The position numbers were made by a program, and so were the translations under genes. Source: an uncultured Paracoccaceae bacterium (GTDB taxonomy: Bacteria > Pseudomonadota > Alphaproteobacteria > Rhodobacterales > Rhodobacteraceae). From it: a stretch of DNA of 64,000 nucleotides. Positions within the stretch are counted from its first letter, which is position 1. Each line of letters begins with the position of its first letter. Positions 46,101 to 52,911 of the stretch are shown here, piece by piece. The DNA lies in the NCBI GenBank assembly GCA_947501555.1, contig CANMWG010000002.1, positions 630,224 to 694,223 of the forward strand, in the 5' to 3' direction. The notes under the pieces are model-generated. The model was not told the DNA's origin. It saw only the letters and a list, made by a program, of their open reading frames with translations, and did no database searches.

Positions 46101-46603
46101 AAATCCTTGTCATTGCCGGTATGGCGCAACAGGAACATGCCCACGTTGTCGACCAGCTTGGGGTTCGAACAGATGTTGAAATAGAAGTAGCTGCCCATGC
46201 CACAGCCCGCAAAGACGCCAATGGGACCCTTCGCGTTCTCGGGCATATGACCCGCGTTTTCCAAGGCTTCCCAGGAAACCTCTAGAAAACGGCGGTGCTG
46301 GGGGTCCATGATGGCGGCTTCTTTGGCTGAAAGACCAAAGAACTCGGTATCAAAGTTCTGATACCCTTGAAGTGGTGCGGCAGCAGAGACATAGTCAGGG
46401 CGGTTAACGCGATGCGCAACTTCGCCTGCGGCCAGCAATTCATCTTTGCTGTAGTGACGGATCGATTCTATGCTTTCGACGAGGTTGTTCCAATAGGCCT
46501 CAACCGTATCGGCACCCGGCAAATGCGCAGCCATGCCGACAATCGCGATGTCGGTCGCGGCAGTATCTTCGTGTCTGAAATCAAGACTCATTAATTCAAC
46601 CAT
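40154..46603 (-). CDS. Type I polyketide synthase, KS-AT-KR-DH-ACP-TE
   Basis: 2149 residues. The ketosynthase spans about 18-445 with Cys190 (TACSTS), His326 (CHGTGT) and His366 (NIGHLD). The acyltransferase is at about 545-850 with Ser639 (GHSMGE) and His738 (IAAHS). A spacer, probably the structural half of the reductase, lies at 910-1160. The ketoreductase is at 1175-1370, with GGFGGIG for NADPH, IDD at 1284-1286 (B-type signature) and Tyr1341. A dehydratase follows at about 1395-1675, with His1428 in HRTKAGDALVPG and Asp1596 in LLHPGMMD. The acyl carrier has Ser1809 (DLGGHSL). The thioesterase is at 1880-2135 with Ser1956 (GFSGG), Asp1983 and His2113. The dehydratase lies after the ketoreductase, the reverse of the usual order, and no enoylreductase is seen. 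It is first in the operon; ATG 46603 or the in-frame ATG four codons later may start it. Confidence 0.93.
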   Translation of the reverse strand: MVELMSLDFRHEDTAATDIAIVGMAAHLPGADTVEAYWNNLVESIESIRHYSKDELLAAGEVAHRVNRPDYVSAAAPLQGYQNFDTEFFGLSAKEAAIMDPQHRRFLEVSWEALENAGHMPENAKGPIGVFAGCGMGSYFYFNICSNPKLVDNVGMFLLRHTGNDKDFLSTRLSHILDLKGPSVNVQTACSTSLVATHYATQALLSGECDTALAGGVTIELPQDRGYIYKEGEVLSPDGHCHAFDHRAQGTVFGSGAGVVVLRRLEDAIADGDHIWAVIKGSAINNDGAAKAGYLAPSVDGQAEAIAEAQMLADTPADTIDYVECHGTGTYLGDPIEVAALTQAFQETTDDVGYCRIGSVKTNIGHLDTAAGVASLIKASLSLHHKKIPASLGFEKPNPAIDFETSPFKVNNALTDWVSHKGPRRAGVNSLGVGGTNAHVVLQEAPDLPDSDSSDWPFQILTISGRNKAALDANCAALAAHLHAHPEQPLADISWTLQKGRRAFERRRVIVAETHAEAAAQLEKNDPRRAFSHAVVGEDPDYVFMFPGGGAQYAGMARDLYETEPVFAEWMDKGLDILQPKLDYDIRVLWLPDPGQEEAADAKLTQPSVQLPLIMIVEYALAQLWMSWGVKPAALTGHSMGENTAACVAGVISFEDCIGLVHLRGKLFDTVPAGGMLSIALPADQLQPLLGDDLDLGAVNAPQLSVATGPQSALDDLEALLKAKDIDCQRIPIDIAAHSRMLEPILNEFGDYLRSIDLHAPQIPFTSNRTGDFITDSQACDPEYWVGHLRGTVLFADCLTTLAEESRVFIEVGPGKAMSSLAGQHGKVTANQVISSLRHPKDDVADDAYFLAMLGRVWAVGGTFDWGQIWGDARRRRVPLPTYAFQHAAYFIEPGTATSDETSEWLTRDDTPENWGYRPAWLPRYAACDVDVMGDLSEAEKQTWLVFADDAGLTTAAADRLRAAGHDVMTVRPGDTFARDGEGGYFIAPERGRESYDQLISDLNARDLIPTRILHGWMITADESYRPGSSFFHRVQEQGFYSLFFLAQAIGGEDLPDNIHMCVLSNGAAQHKDEALPHPDKSTLAGPSRVIPREFPQLSVSTLDLELPARGDRKQRRAVQPQMDKLVDHILEDALAEPQNGTALVRNGKRFALTYKPAALMGLPEDGPLPVLKDNGVYLITGGFGGIGLTLAEALIKRCNARVALLSRSDLPAREAWENTLKNTAPSASLARRIKALQALETMGGQVMSIAADTSNVGDMRDARAKIEAQFGPINGVIHAAGHIDDAPIMAKDVSSIEDVFAPKIHGTRVLEEVFPDGDLDWLALFASSSTATAPIGQVDYVAANEYLNAYAKSRSADKTTVIAINWGIWADVGMAADAMEARTGATTPAEMIPVNAPMLDHATFDKAGNRIFTATYNVADRWFLEEHRTKAGDALVPGTGYLEMVAQALYEMGEGSAFEIRDLHFLRPFAVSDTGSVDLRLSLPRSEVGYEILVESGTDDAFEQNAQAGLQLLSLTAPEPLDVTAIVARCEAPVEAGDLGWIASPQEAHLNFGPRWRVLQSTAFGDGEGIATLTLPEAAADDPAAGYLLHPGMMDLATGWAMKLIKGYAAQHLWVPVSYRSVKVYAPLPAQVVSWVRNASDNTSDSDIASFDITLAAPDGTVCVDIKGFSIRQMVEMGGFGAQANAATSQTETDTARPLSPAEERLRHNLSQGIRAEEGADLFLRALSSPYSQVILSSLDLDALITQAGQSDDDDAEDGQKFSRPQLDSDFVEPEGPIEERLAAFWQDLLGVDQIGAEDSFFDLGGHSLIAVRLFAQIRKAFQVDFPISVLFEAPTIRKCAALIAARGVSVEGEVAETDAPAAPARRFTHLVPMHQGEGGRKPPFFLVAGMFGNVLNLRHLAHLIGSDRPFYGLQARGLLGNEEPHRTIEAAATDYIAEMRQVQPHGPYHLGGFSGGGITAYEIAHQLRAMGEEVSALVLLDTPLPIRPGLERSDRLRMKLQDIQRGGPAYFVNWVKERIAWEIEKRRGRDETIDEGQQFHNLAIQDAFMESVGAYQVQPWDGPLALFRPSLVANWTVGERLISADREYLYHDNDWTQFAPGIEVFEVPGDHDSMVLEPNVRVLAGNIRRYLERSADVAAPTYREAAE

Positions 46604-46604
46604 A

Positions 46605-46670
46605 CGTCATTAAACAACAATTTTAGCGTATCAATGACCAAAGACAAAGCTGCGTCATTTTCAGCGTCAT
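46605..46670. repeat. Repeated CGTCAT boxes upstream of the PKS gene
   Basis: CGTCAT occurs at 46605-46610, 46653-46658 and 46665-46670. The last two form a direct repeat GCGTCAT, 12 bases apart, just upstream of the predicted -35 box. One helix turn of spacing in that position suits an activator site. The regulator is not identifiable. Confidence 0.4.
46620..46647 (-). promoter_or_regulatory. Predicted promoter of the PKS-NRPS operon
   Basis: On the minus strand TTGTCT (46647-46642) and TAAAAT (46625-46620) are spaced by 16 bases, a good match to a housekeeping-type promoter. Transcription would begin near 46613, leaving a leader of only about 10 bases before ATG 46603. This agrees with the lack of a visible ribosome-binding site there. 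Confidence 0.45.
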
Positions 46671-46694
46671 ATAAAGGCAATTTTTAGCGGAAAG

Positions 46695-46712
46695 CAGGGT
46701 CTGGAAACCCTG
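46695..46712. other. Small inverted repeat in the PKS-ydcF intergenic region
   Basis: Arms CAGGGT (46695-46700) and ACCCTG (46707-46712) flank a 6-base loop. There is no T-run, so it is not a terminator. It could be an operator for the ydcF-like gene or the divergent PKS operon. Confidence 0.3.
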
Positions 46713-46791
46713 ACTATCGACGCGGTAATAAAGCGACTTCAATAACTTGCTATATTTAACGTTTATTAACAAGGGTTATGTGGGGCGGTAG

Positions 46792-47595
46792 ATGGAACAT
46801 CTCAAAGATGCAGTAGACCTTGTGAGCACGCCATCAAATTTCTTCTTGCTGTTGGTATGCTTCGCACTTTTTGCTCTCATTTTTCGGTGGCGGCGCAGTG
46901 CTATCGTGTCCCTCACACTTGGGTTGACCGGGTTCTTTACTTTTGGATTTACGAGCTTCAGCGAGGTTATGATCGCCCCGTTGGTCACCCGTTTTCCGCC
47001 TGTTGACCTAACTGACGTCGACCCACCTTTTGGTTTGATCGTTCTAGGCGCCGGGTTAAGCGAGGCGCACGCAAATCACTATGGCGCGCTGATGGACCTT
47101 GAAGACGGTGGCGAAGCCGTTCCAACAGCCGCTTTGTTGGCGGAACGGTTTCCTGATGCACGGATCATCCTGAGCGGTGGCAGCGGGACGGACTTTCCCC
47201 CCGCACCATTGCGTGGGGCAGATGGCATGCGCCGTTTGCTGCTGGAATTTGGCGTTTCAGACGATCGGATCACGATTGATCCCAATTCAACCACAACAGC
47301 GCAACGGGTCCAAAATACGCTGGCCATTGTCGGGGATGATCATCAGCAGAACTGGTGGGTGATCACGCCAGCGCACCGGATGCCCCGCCTGATGGGCGCC
47401 TATCGCAAGCTTGGCTTTGATCCAACGCCTTACCCGATTGATTTCAAATGGATACCACCTATGGATCCAGGTTATTTTTACAGGTTCAGCGACGGATTGC
47501 GATTGACCGACATAGGCGCGAAAGAATGGCGGGGGCTGGTTTACTACTACCTGACTGACAAGATCGACACGCTTTACCCTGGACCTACGCCTTAA
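46792..47595 (+). CDS. YdcF/ElyC-like DUF218 membrane protein
   Basis: A 267-residue protein with two N-terminal membrane segments (about 18-32 and 37-60) and a DUF218 domain. That domain has GLIVLGAGL near 82-90, ILSGGSG, and the late block WWVITPAHRMPRLMGAYRKLG. Relatives such as ElyC and SanA affect envelope polysaccharide or undecaprenyl-phosphate use. Its promoter region is shared with the divergent PKS operon. The last 11 bases overlap the convergent glycosyltransferase gene. Confidence 0.8.
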   Translation: MEHLKDAVDLVSTPSNFFLLLVCFALFALIFRWRRSAIVSLTLGLTGFFTFGFTSFSEVMIAPLVTRFPPVDLTDVDPPFGLIVLGAGLSEAHANHYGALMDLEDGGEAVPTAALLAERFPDARIILSGGSGTDFPPAPLRGADGMRRLLLEFGVSDDRITIDPNSTTTAQRVQNTLAIVGDDHQQNWWVITPAHRMPRLMGAYRKLGFDPTPYPIDFKWIPPMDPGYFYRFSDGLRLTDIGAKEWRGLVYYYLTDKIDTLYPGPTP

Positions 47596-48790
47596 GGTGA
47601 TCCGGCAGGCGGCTGGCATCAATGAGATGCCGGGTACGACGTTGCATCGTTGCCTCAAACGCGTGCTCTGCTGCGAATTTACGTGCATTTTGCATCGCGG
47701 TAACAAGTGGCGCACGTTCTTGATGTAACTGCACGACCTTACTGACCAAAGCGTCGACATCATGCATCGGCGTTGTCCAACCGGCCTGCGAAAGCGGGGC
47801 GATCCCGGCGAAAGCCTCGTTGTCATAACCGACAATTGGCACGCCACACGCCATGACTTCTGGATAGGTGCTGGACGGGTCGCCCTGCGGATGACAGCAA
47901 ACAAAAAGATCGACTTTCTCTTGCAGATCGGGGACCCAAACTGCACCAAAATCAACAGCACCACGCAAGATCACTTGGTCAGATAGATCATGGGATCTGA
48001 TCTGCTCTGCCATATCCTTTTTTAGCGGGCCATCCCCGTAGATATCCAAGGTAAATGGTATGTTGCGTTGTCGCAGAGCAGCCGCGAAGGGCACCAAATC
48101 CATCACGCCCTTCATGGCGATCAACCGGCCACCAAAGACAAGGCGCAACGGCCGCCCTGCCCCAATATCCTCTGCCTTTCTGGCAAGGGCATCAGCAGAA
48201 ATGAACCAGTCTTCTCGGACCCTATTGTCAAAGAAGAGCAAGGTGTTGTCGATCAGCTCGCGATACGCTTGATAAGTGGGGGTGCCACTGCACTGCAGAC
48301 CATCTGCAATACCCAAGGCTTGGCGGCGTTTTCTTTCAGCCCAGCGCGCCCAATGGCGCCGACGAAATCGCAACAACGGGTTGGTCGTGTGGGCATGGAT
48401 GATCTGAATATCCGTTTGCAGCGTGTATTCGCTGACAAAGACGATGGGCACGCCCAGTTTTTTGCATAGCTTTGCTGTTGGAAGCTCAAATGGAGACAGA
48501 AATGTCGAAACCAATGCAGCGTTCTTGATGCGTTCAGTCAATTCTTCGATCGATTTGGGCCGCAATTCCACACCGGTTGCCGCCTTCTCTGGAATTACTT
48601 CGATATGGTCCATATCGGTCGTAGGAGTGTGGGAAACTTCAACAAGACTTGTGACCGGGCCGGGCCAATGTTTCGCGTAGCCCGCAACACCGTCCATGTA
48701 TTTTTGAGTCAGGACAAAACCACCATGCGGACCGCGCACGGCCTTCAAAACTGGCAAGATGAGAAGTTCGTTATCGGGCATTCCGGTCAT
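47585..48790 (-). CDS. Glycosyltransferase family 4
   Basis: A 401-residue GT-B enzyme. The C-terminal half has LRLVFGGRLIAMKGVMDL, IYGDGPLKKDM and the late acidic block DPSSTYPEVMACGVPIVGYD. An early segment with QIIHAHTT suits an acceptor domain. It is the last of three genes (aminotransferase, GT61, GT4) with 4-base overlaps. It probably adds one sugar to the lipid-linked repeat unit in the cytoplasm. Its end overlaps the ydcF-like gene by 11 bases. Confidence 0.87.
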   Translation of the reverse strand: MTGMPDNELLILPVLKAVRGPHGGFVLTQKYMDGVAGYAKHWPGPVTSLVEVSHTPTTDMDHIEVIPEKAATGVELRPKSIEELTERIKNAALVSTFLSPFELPTAKLCKKLGVPIVFVSEYTLQTDIQIIHAHTTNPLLRFRRRHWARWAERKRRQALGIADGLQCSGTPTYQAYRELIDNTLLFFDNRVREDWFISADALARKAEDIGAGRPLRLVFGGRLIAMKGVMDLVPFAAALRQRNIPFTLDIYGDGPLKKDMAEQIRSHDLSDQVILRGAVDFGAVWVPDLQEKVDLFVCCHPQGDPSSTYPEVMACGVPIVGYDNEAFAGIAPLSQAGWTTPMHDVDALVSKVVQLHQERAPLVTAMQNARKFAAEHAFEATMQRRTRHLIDASRLPDHLKA

Positions 48791-49848
48791 CCGATGAGTT
48801 GATCAATCAAACGCTGCAATTCGTCAATATCGACGTCGAACCCGCCTTCGGTCTGCCTGCCAACAACAAAGGCGAACGTCATACCAAATCGGTCGGTGAA
48901 TTCCTTGAACGCCATGGCAAAACGATTTGGCGGTTGCAGGACCAGCATGGTCCCCTTGGCGTGCATGCTATAGACCACATGCGCCATATGGCTGCCTTCG
49001 ACGCTGATGACGAGTGGCGCATCAAGTGTGCGGCGGGCGATCTCTTGGGCGTCCAAGATTGCGGGTTCAACAACGTCAAAGCGCTGTGTTATCAGATGAT
49101 TTTCCAGAGCATCCTCATTCGTCAGAATCCGGCTTTCGCCGGTTGCACCCCGCTTGAGATATACCCCCGTTGGCCTGTGACCACCGTTTAGTTCCAAGTT
49201 GTGTCGCAGCCGATCATGAAGCACCTTGTATCGTGCTGCCCTGCTCGCTGTTTGACCAAAGTCTTCATAAAACGTCAGCCGCCCAATTCTTGCGCGATGC
49301 ACGGTCCTTGGGGCGGGTAAGCCCAACAGCTGCCGGTAACCCGATTCGTGACGATATGCCTTAGTTTGCATTGCAATTTTATTTGCGTTCTCGCCTGCCA
49401 AAACCTCTTGCGGAAAGCTGTCTTTCAAGAGCGGCCCAAAAAAGGCGCTCCCTGATATGCACGACACCAAGGTCGCATCTGGTATGTCCAAAGTGGCCGC
49501 ACCGGTACGGTCCCAAACCCCGGCCTTTCCATATCCAGCGTAGTGCCTCGCGGCCCCCTTATAGACGTAGGGACCAGAGACCGTTGCATTTTCAAAGCTG
49601 AATGCCCGGGCGGCGGCGTGTGTGACTGCACCACCATTGATGAGCGCCAATTCTCCATCCCAATTCCGCCAGGGGGAAAGACCTTTGATCTTGTCCAACG
49701 CCCCGTCCGGGTAGATCGCTGCCGGTGTCTGCGTTGTCTCTTCGGGGGAAATAATATCAACATGATGGGCGAGGTCGTGAATATGTTGGTACTTGCCTGC
49801 CAATAACCTGCGCCCAGCGCGCGCGACCAATGGCCAGTTCAGCCTCAT
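48787..49848 (-). CDS. Glycosyltransferase family 61 (DUF563)
   Basis: A 353-residue protein with the GT61 features GVYLKRGATGESRILTNED, a middle segment ending VEPAILDAQEIAR, and ISVEGSHMAHVVYSMHAKG followed by LQPPNRF. Bacterial GT61 proteins occur in capsule and exopolysaccharide loci, but few have known donors. It overlaps the genes on both sides by 4 bases. Confidence 0.8.
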   Translation of the reverse strand: MRLNWPLVARAGRRLLAGKYQHIHDLAHHVDIISPEETTQTPAAIYPDGALDKIKGLSPWRNWDGELALINGGAVTHAAARAFSFENATVSGPYVYKGAARHYAGYGKAGVWDRTGAATLDIPDATLVSCISGSAFFGPLLKDSFPQEVLAGENANKIAMQTKAYRHESGYRQLLGLPAPRTVHRARIGRLTFYEDFGQTASRAARYKVLHDRLRHNLELNGGHRPTGVYLKRGATGESRILTNEDALENHLITQRFDVVEPAILDAQEIARRTLDAPLVISVEGSHMAHVVYSMHAKGTMLVLQPPNRFAMAFKEFTDRFGMTFAFVVGRQTEGGFDVDIDELQRLIDQLIG

Positions 49849-50957
49849 TTCGCCAGCACTTGCGCTATGATCCTGTCTTGCGTTGCTTCATCAAGGTCGG
49901 GGTAAAGCGGCAAGCACAAGACCTCTGCCGCAACCTTACGCGCGATTGGCAGCGATTTGGGGGCGGCAGAGGGCAGTTGAGCGTAGGGCGCCATGTCCGA
50001 AATCAATGGGTAGAAGTACTTACGCGCAAAGATGTTGTGTTGTTCCAGGCGCTCACACAATGTGTCACGATCGATGGGATAGTCTGGTCCGACGAGAATG
50101 GGGAAGGCATAGTGGTTATGCCCACTTTCCCCGGTTGGGCTGGCGCAACGCAGGCCCGGAACATCCCCAAGATATCGCATATATCGTTCGGCGACACGTG
50201 CCCGGGCCGCCAACACCTCATCGATCTTGCAAAGTTGGGCCAGTCCAATTGCCGCATTGAATTCGCTCATTTTCGCATTGAGGCCAATCGCCTCGACAGA
50301 ATCCGTGTCGGCAAATCCAAAATTTGTGAGGCGATCTACGCCCTCTTTCGTTTCGCGGTCTGGCGAAATGACCGCGCCGCCTTCAAAGGTGTTAAACACT
50401 TTGGTGGCATGAAAGCTGAGAACCGACATATCGCCGTAGGATAGGATCGACCGGCCATCTTTGCGCACGCCAAAAGCGTGCGCCGCATCGTAGAGCAGTT
50501 TCAAACCATGGCTGTCTGCGACATCCTTTAGGCCCTCAACATCGCAAGGTCTGCCAAAGGTATGGACCGCCAAAATGGCTTTGGTGTCTGGCGTGATCTG
50601 CTTGACGACGCTTGCGGGATCCAAATTAAGCGTGACGGGATCAATATCGGCAAAGACGGGCGTAGCACCCGCCCGTTTGATTGAATGGCTGGTGGCGACA
50701 AACGAAAATGGTGTTGTGATCACCTCGCCTGAGGTGATCCCGGCTTGCTCCATCGCGAGTGTGGTGCCCAGTGTAGCATTCGCGACCAATGAAATATGCG
50801 CGACACCCAGATAATCTGACAACGCGCTCTCGAACCGTTGCAGCAAGGGTCCGTTGTTGGTCAGCAGTCCGCTATCCCATATCTGCTCAAGCAACGGTAG
50901 CACATCTGCAAGCTCGGGCAGGTGCGGACGCGTGACATAGATCGGGTCAGAACTCAT
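49845..50957 (-). CDS. DegT/DnrJ/EryC1 family sugar aminotransferase
   Basis: A 370-residue PLP enzyme with Lys186 in SFHATKVFNTFEGGAV as the cofactor Schiff-base residue and Asp157 in LLYDAAHAFG binding the PLP ring nitrogen. Sugar aminotransferases with this HATK motif aminate keto-deoxysugar nucleotides. dTDP-4-keto-6-deoxyglucose from rfbA/rfbB is the natural candidate, giving a 4-amino-4,6-dideoxyhexose; this substrate is inferred. It is the first gene of its operon. The 258 bases before it contain the palindrome TGACGTCA (50968-50975) and no gene I can support. Confidence 0.88.
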   Translation of the reverse strand: MSSDPIYVTRPHLPELADVLPLLEQIWDSGLLTNNGPLLQRFESALSDYLGVAHISLVANATLGTTLAMEQAGITSGEVITTPFSFVATSHSIKRAGATPVFADIDPVTLNLDPASVVKQITPDTKAILAVHTFGRPCDVEGLKDVADSHGLKLLYDAAHAFGVRKDGRSILSYGDMSVLSFHATKVFNTFEGGAVISPDRETKEGVDRLTNFGFADTDSVEAIGLNAKMSEFNAAIGLAQLCKIDEVLAARARVAERYMRYLGDVPGLRCASPTGESGHNHYAFPILVGPDYPIDRDTLCERLEQHNIFARKYFYPLISDMAPYAQLPSAAPKSLPIARKVAAEVLCLPLYPDLDEATQDRIIAQVLAK

Positions 50958-51215
50958 TGGATTTTTCTGACGTCAAACGGTGCGCACTCGTCAGAACGAC
51001 CAATGTTCTTCAAAGAATCGCCCGTACCGATGCACGCAATGAAGTTTTTAAGGGCCATTTTTAACAACAACTATCATCAATAGGACAAACAATGCAGCCG
51101 ACAAATGCTGGGCGCTGCAATCACATCATAACCATAAAGGTGTTGAAAGTCATCCTTGGGCACACGGAATTGAACGGCGTACGAAGTCCCGTGACCCTAA
51201 TTCATTTCGCCCCGG

Positions 51216-52583
51216 CTAAAGCGCTTGCAGTTCGGTGTAACCATCACCATTGAAAACGCGCAACGCGATGAAAAGAAGTATGACAGACCAAAGGGCTTGC
51301 ATCAGATAGTCCCGTTTGAGGCAACCGAACCGTTCGCGATCAGCAACATAGATAATATAGATGTTGTAGCAGATCACCCCCAAGCCGATCCCAACAATCA
51401 TCCCAAAGGCATTAGCGACATAGAACCCCACCACCATCGGAATAACCCGAAGGATTGCGGTCACAGCGACCAGAATGAAGTGGAGCCGGGCATCGCCCTT
51501 CGCCAAAATCACGTTGCTGTAGGGGGCAACCATGACCATCAATGCACTGTTGATCGCCATGATAGCCAAGAAATCACCAACCACTGCATAGCGATCATCA
51601 TAAAGCAAATCGATCAACGGATGCGCCACCAAGGCCAACAGAACAAAGGGCGGCAAGAGGCCGTAATAGACAATCGACAATATCTTGTAGACCTTTGGCT
51701 GAAGCTCCTCGGGCCGTTCACGGGCAATTTCTGCCATCGCCGGAAAGAGCACCTTAGCCATAATCACGCTGATGAACTCGCCCATGGCCCATGCCAACGT
51801 GTTAGCCAGCGTGATAAAGCCCAAGACGGTGACAGAGACTAGGGCCCCCTGGATCAAAACAAGCCCCGGAACAGCAACAAAGGCGGCCATGGTGGACAGC
51901 AAGATCCACCCGCCGAAGGTTAGAATTTCGATTGCGTCTTTCCGGTTCAACTCAATGCGATGGGCAAACTTGGGAAGGAAGATGAAACTGAGGATTGTCT
52001 TCAATCCAGCGCCTGCCATCGACCCAATCACCAACGCCCAAACGGATCCTAACTGCCACGCAAAGAGAATTGTCAAAACGGTGGCGCACGTCGAACACGC
52101 CATGTCGATGATGTTGATCACTTTAAGATTGATCCGGCGCTCGCAAACCAGCTGCATGATGGACACAAAGCCGTCCATGACCGGGATGACCGACAGCGTA
52201 CAAATCAACAAAAACAGCCGAGGTTCATCATAAATGATCGCAGCAGGCCACGCGATCGCACAGCCAAGGACCCCCAACAACACGCCGCGCGCAACCTTGA
52301 TCGTCCATGCTGTACGCAAGAAGTCTGCCTCTTCCCCGCGTTTACTTTGGATAACCGACGGCGCAATACCGATGTCGCTAAACATGGTAAGACCTGTGAC
52401 AAAGATCATCGCGAGACTAAGCAGACCATAAGCTTCGGGCAGAAGAAGGCGGGTTACAATGATCGTTGAGATAAGGCGCAACGCGTATTTGTACGCAAAG
52501 CTGCCGGTCGTCCAGGCAGCGCCGTTCAACATGCTACGGCCAAGGATGCCCGAAGATATCGGAATTCTAGGGATACGGATCAT
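51216..52583 (-). CDS. Lipopolysaccharide/exopolysaccharide flippase (Wzx-like, PST family)
   Basis: A 455-residue protein with about 12 hydrophobic segments. The N-terminus GAAWTTGSFAYKYALRLIST, then TRLLLPEAYGLLSLAMIFV and SDIGIAPSVIQ, is typical of polysaccharide exporters. It should flip the undecaprenyl-linked repeat unit to the periplasm. It diverges from the Wzy-like gene, with an inverted repeat between them. Confidence 0.87.
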   Translation of the reverse strand: MIRIPRIPISSGILGRSMLNGAAWTTGSFAYKYALRLISTIIVTRLLLPEAYGLLSLAMIFVTGLTMFSDIGIAPSVIQSKRGEEADFLRTAWTIKVARGVLLGVLGCAIAWPAAIIYDEPRLFLLICTLSVIPVMDGFVSIMQLVCERRINLKVINIIDMACSTCATVLTILFAWQLGSVWALVIGSMAGAGLKTILSFIFLPKFAHRIELNRKDAIEILTFGGWILLSTMAAFVAVPGLVLIQGALVSVTVLGFITLANTLAWAMGEFISVIMAKVLFPAMAEIARERPEELQPKVYKILSIVYYGLLPPFVLLALVAHPLIDLLYDDRYAVVGDFLAIMAINSALMVMVAPYSNVILAKGDARLHFILVAVTAILRVIPMVVGFYVANAFGMIVGIGLGVICYNIYIIYVADRERFGCLKRDYLMQALWSVILLFIALRVFNGDGYTELQAL

Positions 52584-52911
52584 GATTTCGCCCGAAATAG
52601 AGGTATGCCCACACCATCAACATTCCTCAAAGGTGCGCGCCCTACCTTCGCTTTTTCACACTGCATGAAACTTCCGACAAATCGTTATGCTTGATCAAAA
52701 TAGATGAACTGCGCGCAAGCCTAGCTTACAACGATGCGAACTGCACCAAATGATTTATCTTTGTCGGAAATGCTGATTTTTGGTGCCGGTTGCTGCGCGC
52801 CCAAGCGAAGGTCGCGAATTCCCGTGACTGAACATGGCGTTAGAAGTACATCTAAGCGGACACATTCAACGACACCTTGGGTGGCGGCAGCGAGAGAGGA
52901 GGACACTAGGT
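52584..52911. promoter_or_regulatory. Divergent promoter region between wzx- and wzy-like genes, with a 10-base inverted repeat
   Basis: This 328-base stretch holds no gene I can support. TTCCGACAAA at 52672-52681 and its exact reverse complement TTTGTCGGAA at 52760-52769 lie 78 bases apart, one near each gene. The arms could be paired sites for one regulator or a looping pair. A strong AGGAGG at 52897-52902 serves the wzy-like gene. Confidence 0.45.

Noticed and set aside
34621-46603. Reading the PKS/NRPS operon as a siderophore pathway because iron-transport genes are in the same window
   Set aside because: The iron genes are over 20 kb away and encode free Fe3+ transport. There is no TonB receptor, no siderophore tailoring gene and no iron box upstream of the PKS.
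51092-51253. A 53-codon plus-strand frame containing VILGHTEL, which recalls tyrosine recombinase C-termini
   Set aside because: It is too short, lacks the catalytic Arg/His/Tyr residues and ribosome-binding site, and overlaps the 3' end of the flippase gene. The resemblance is probably chance.
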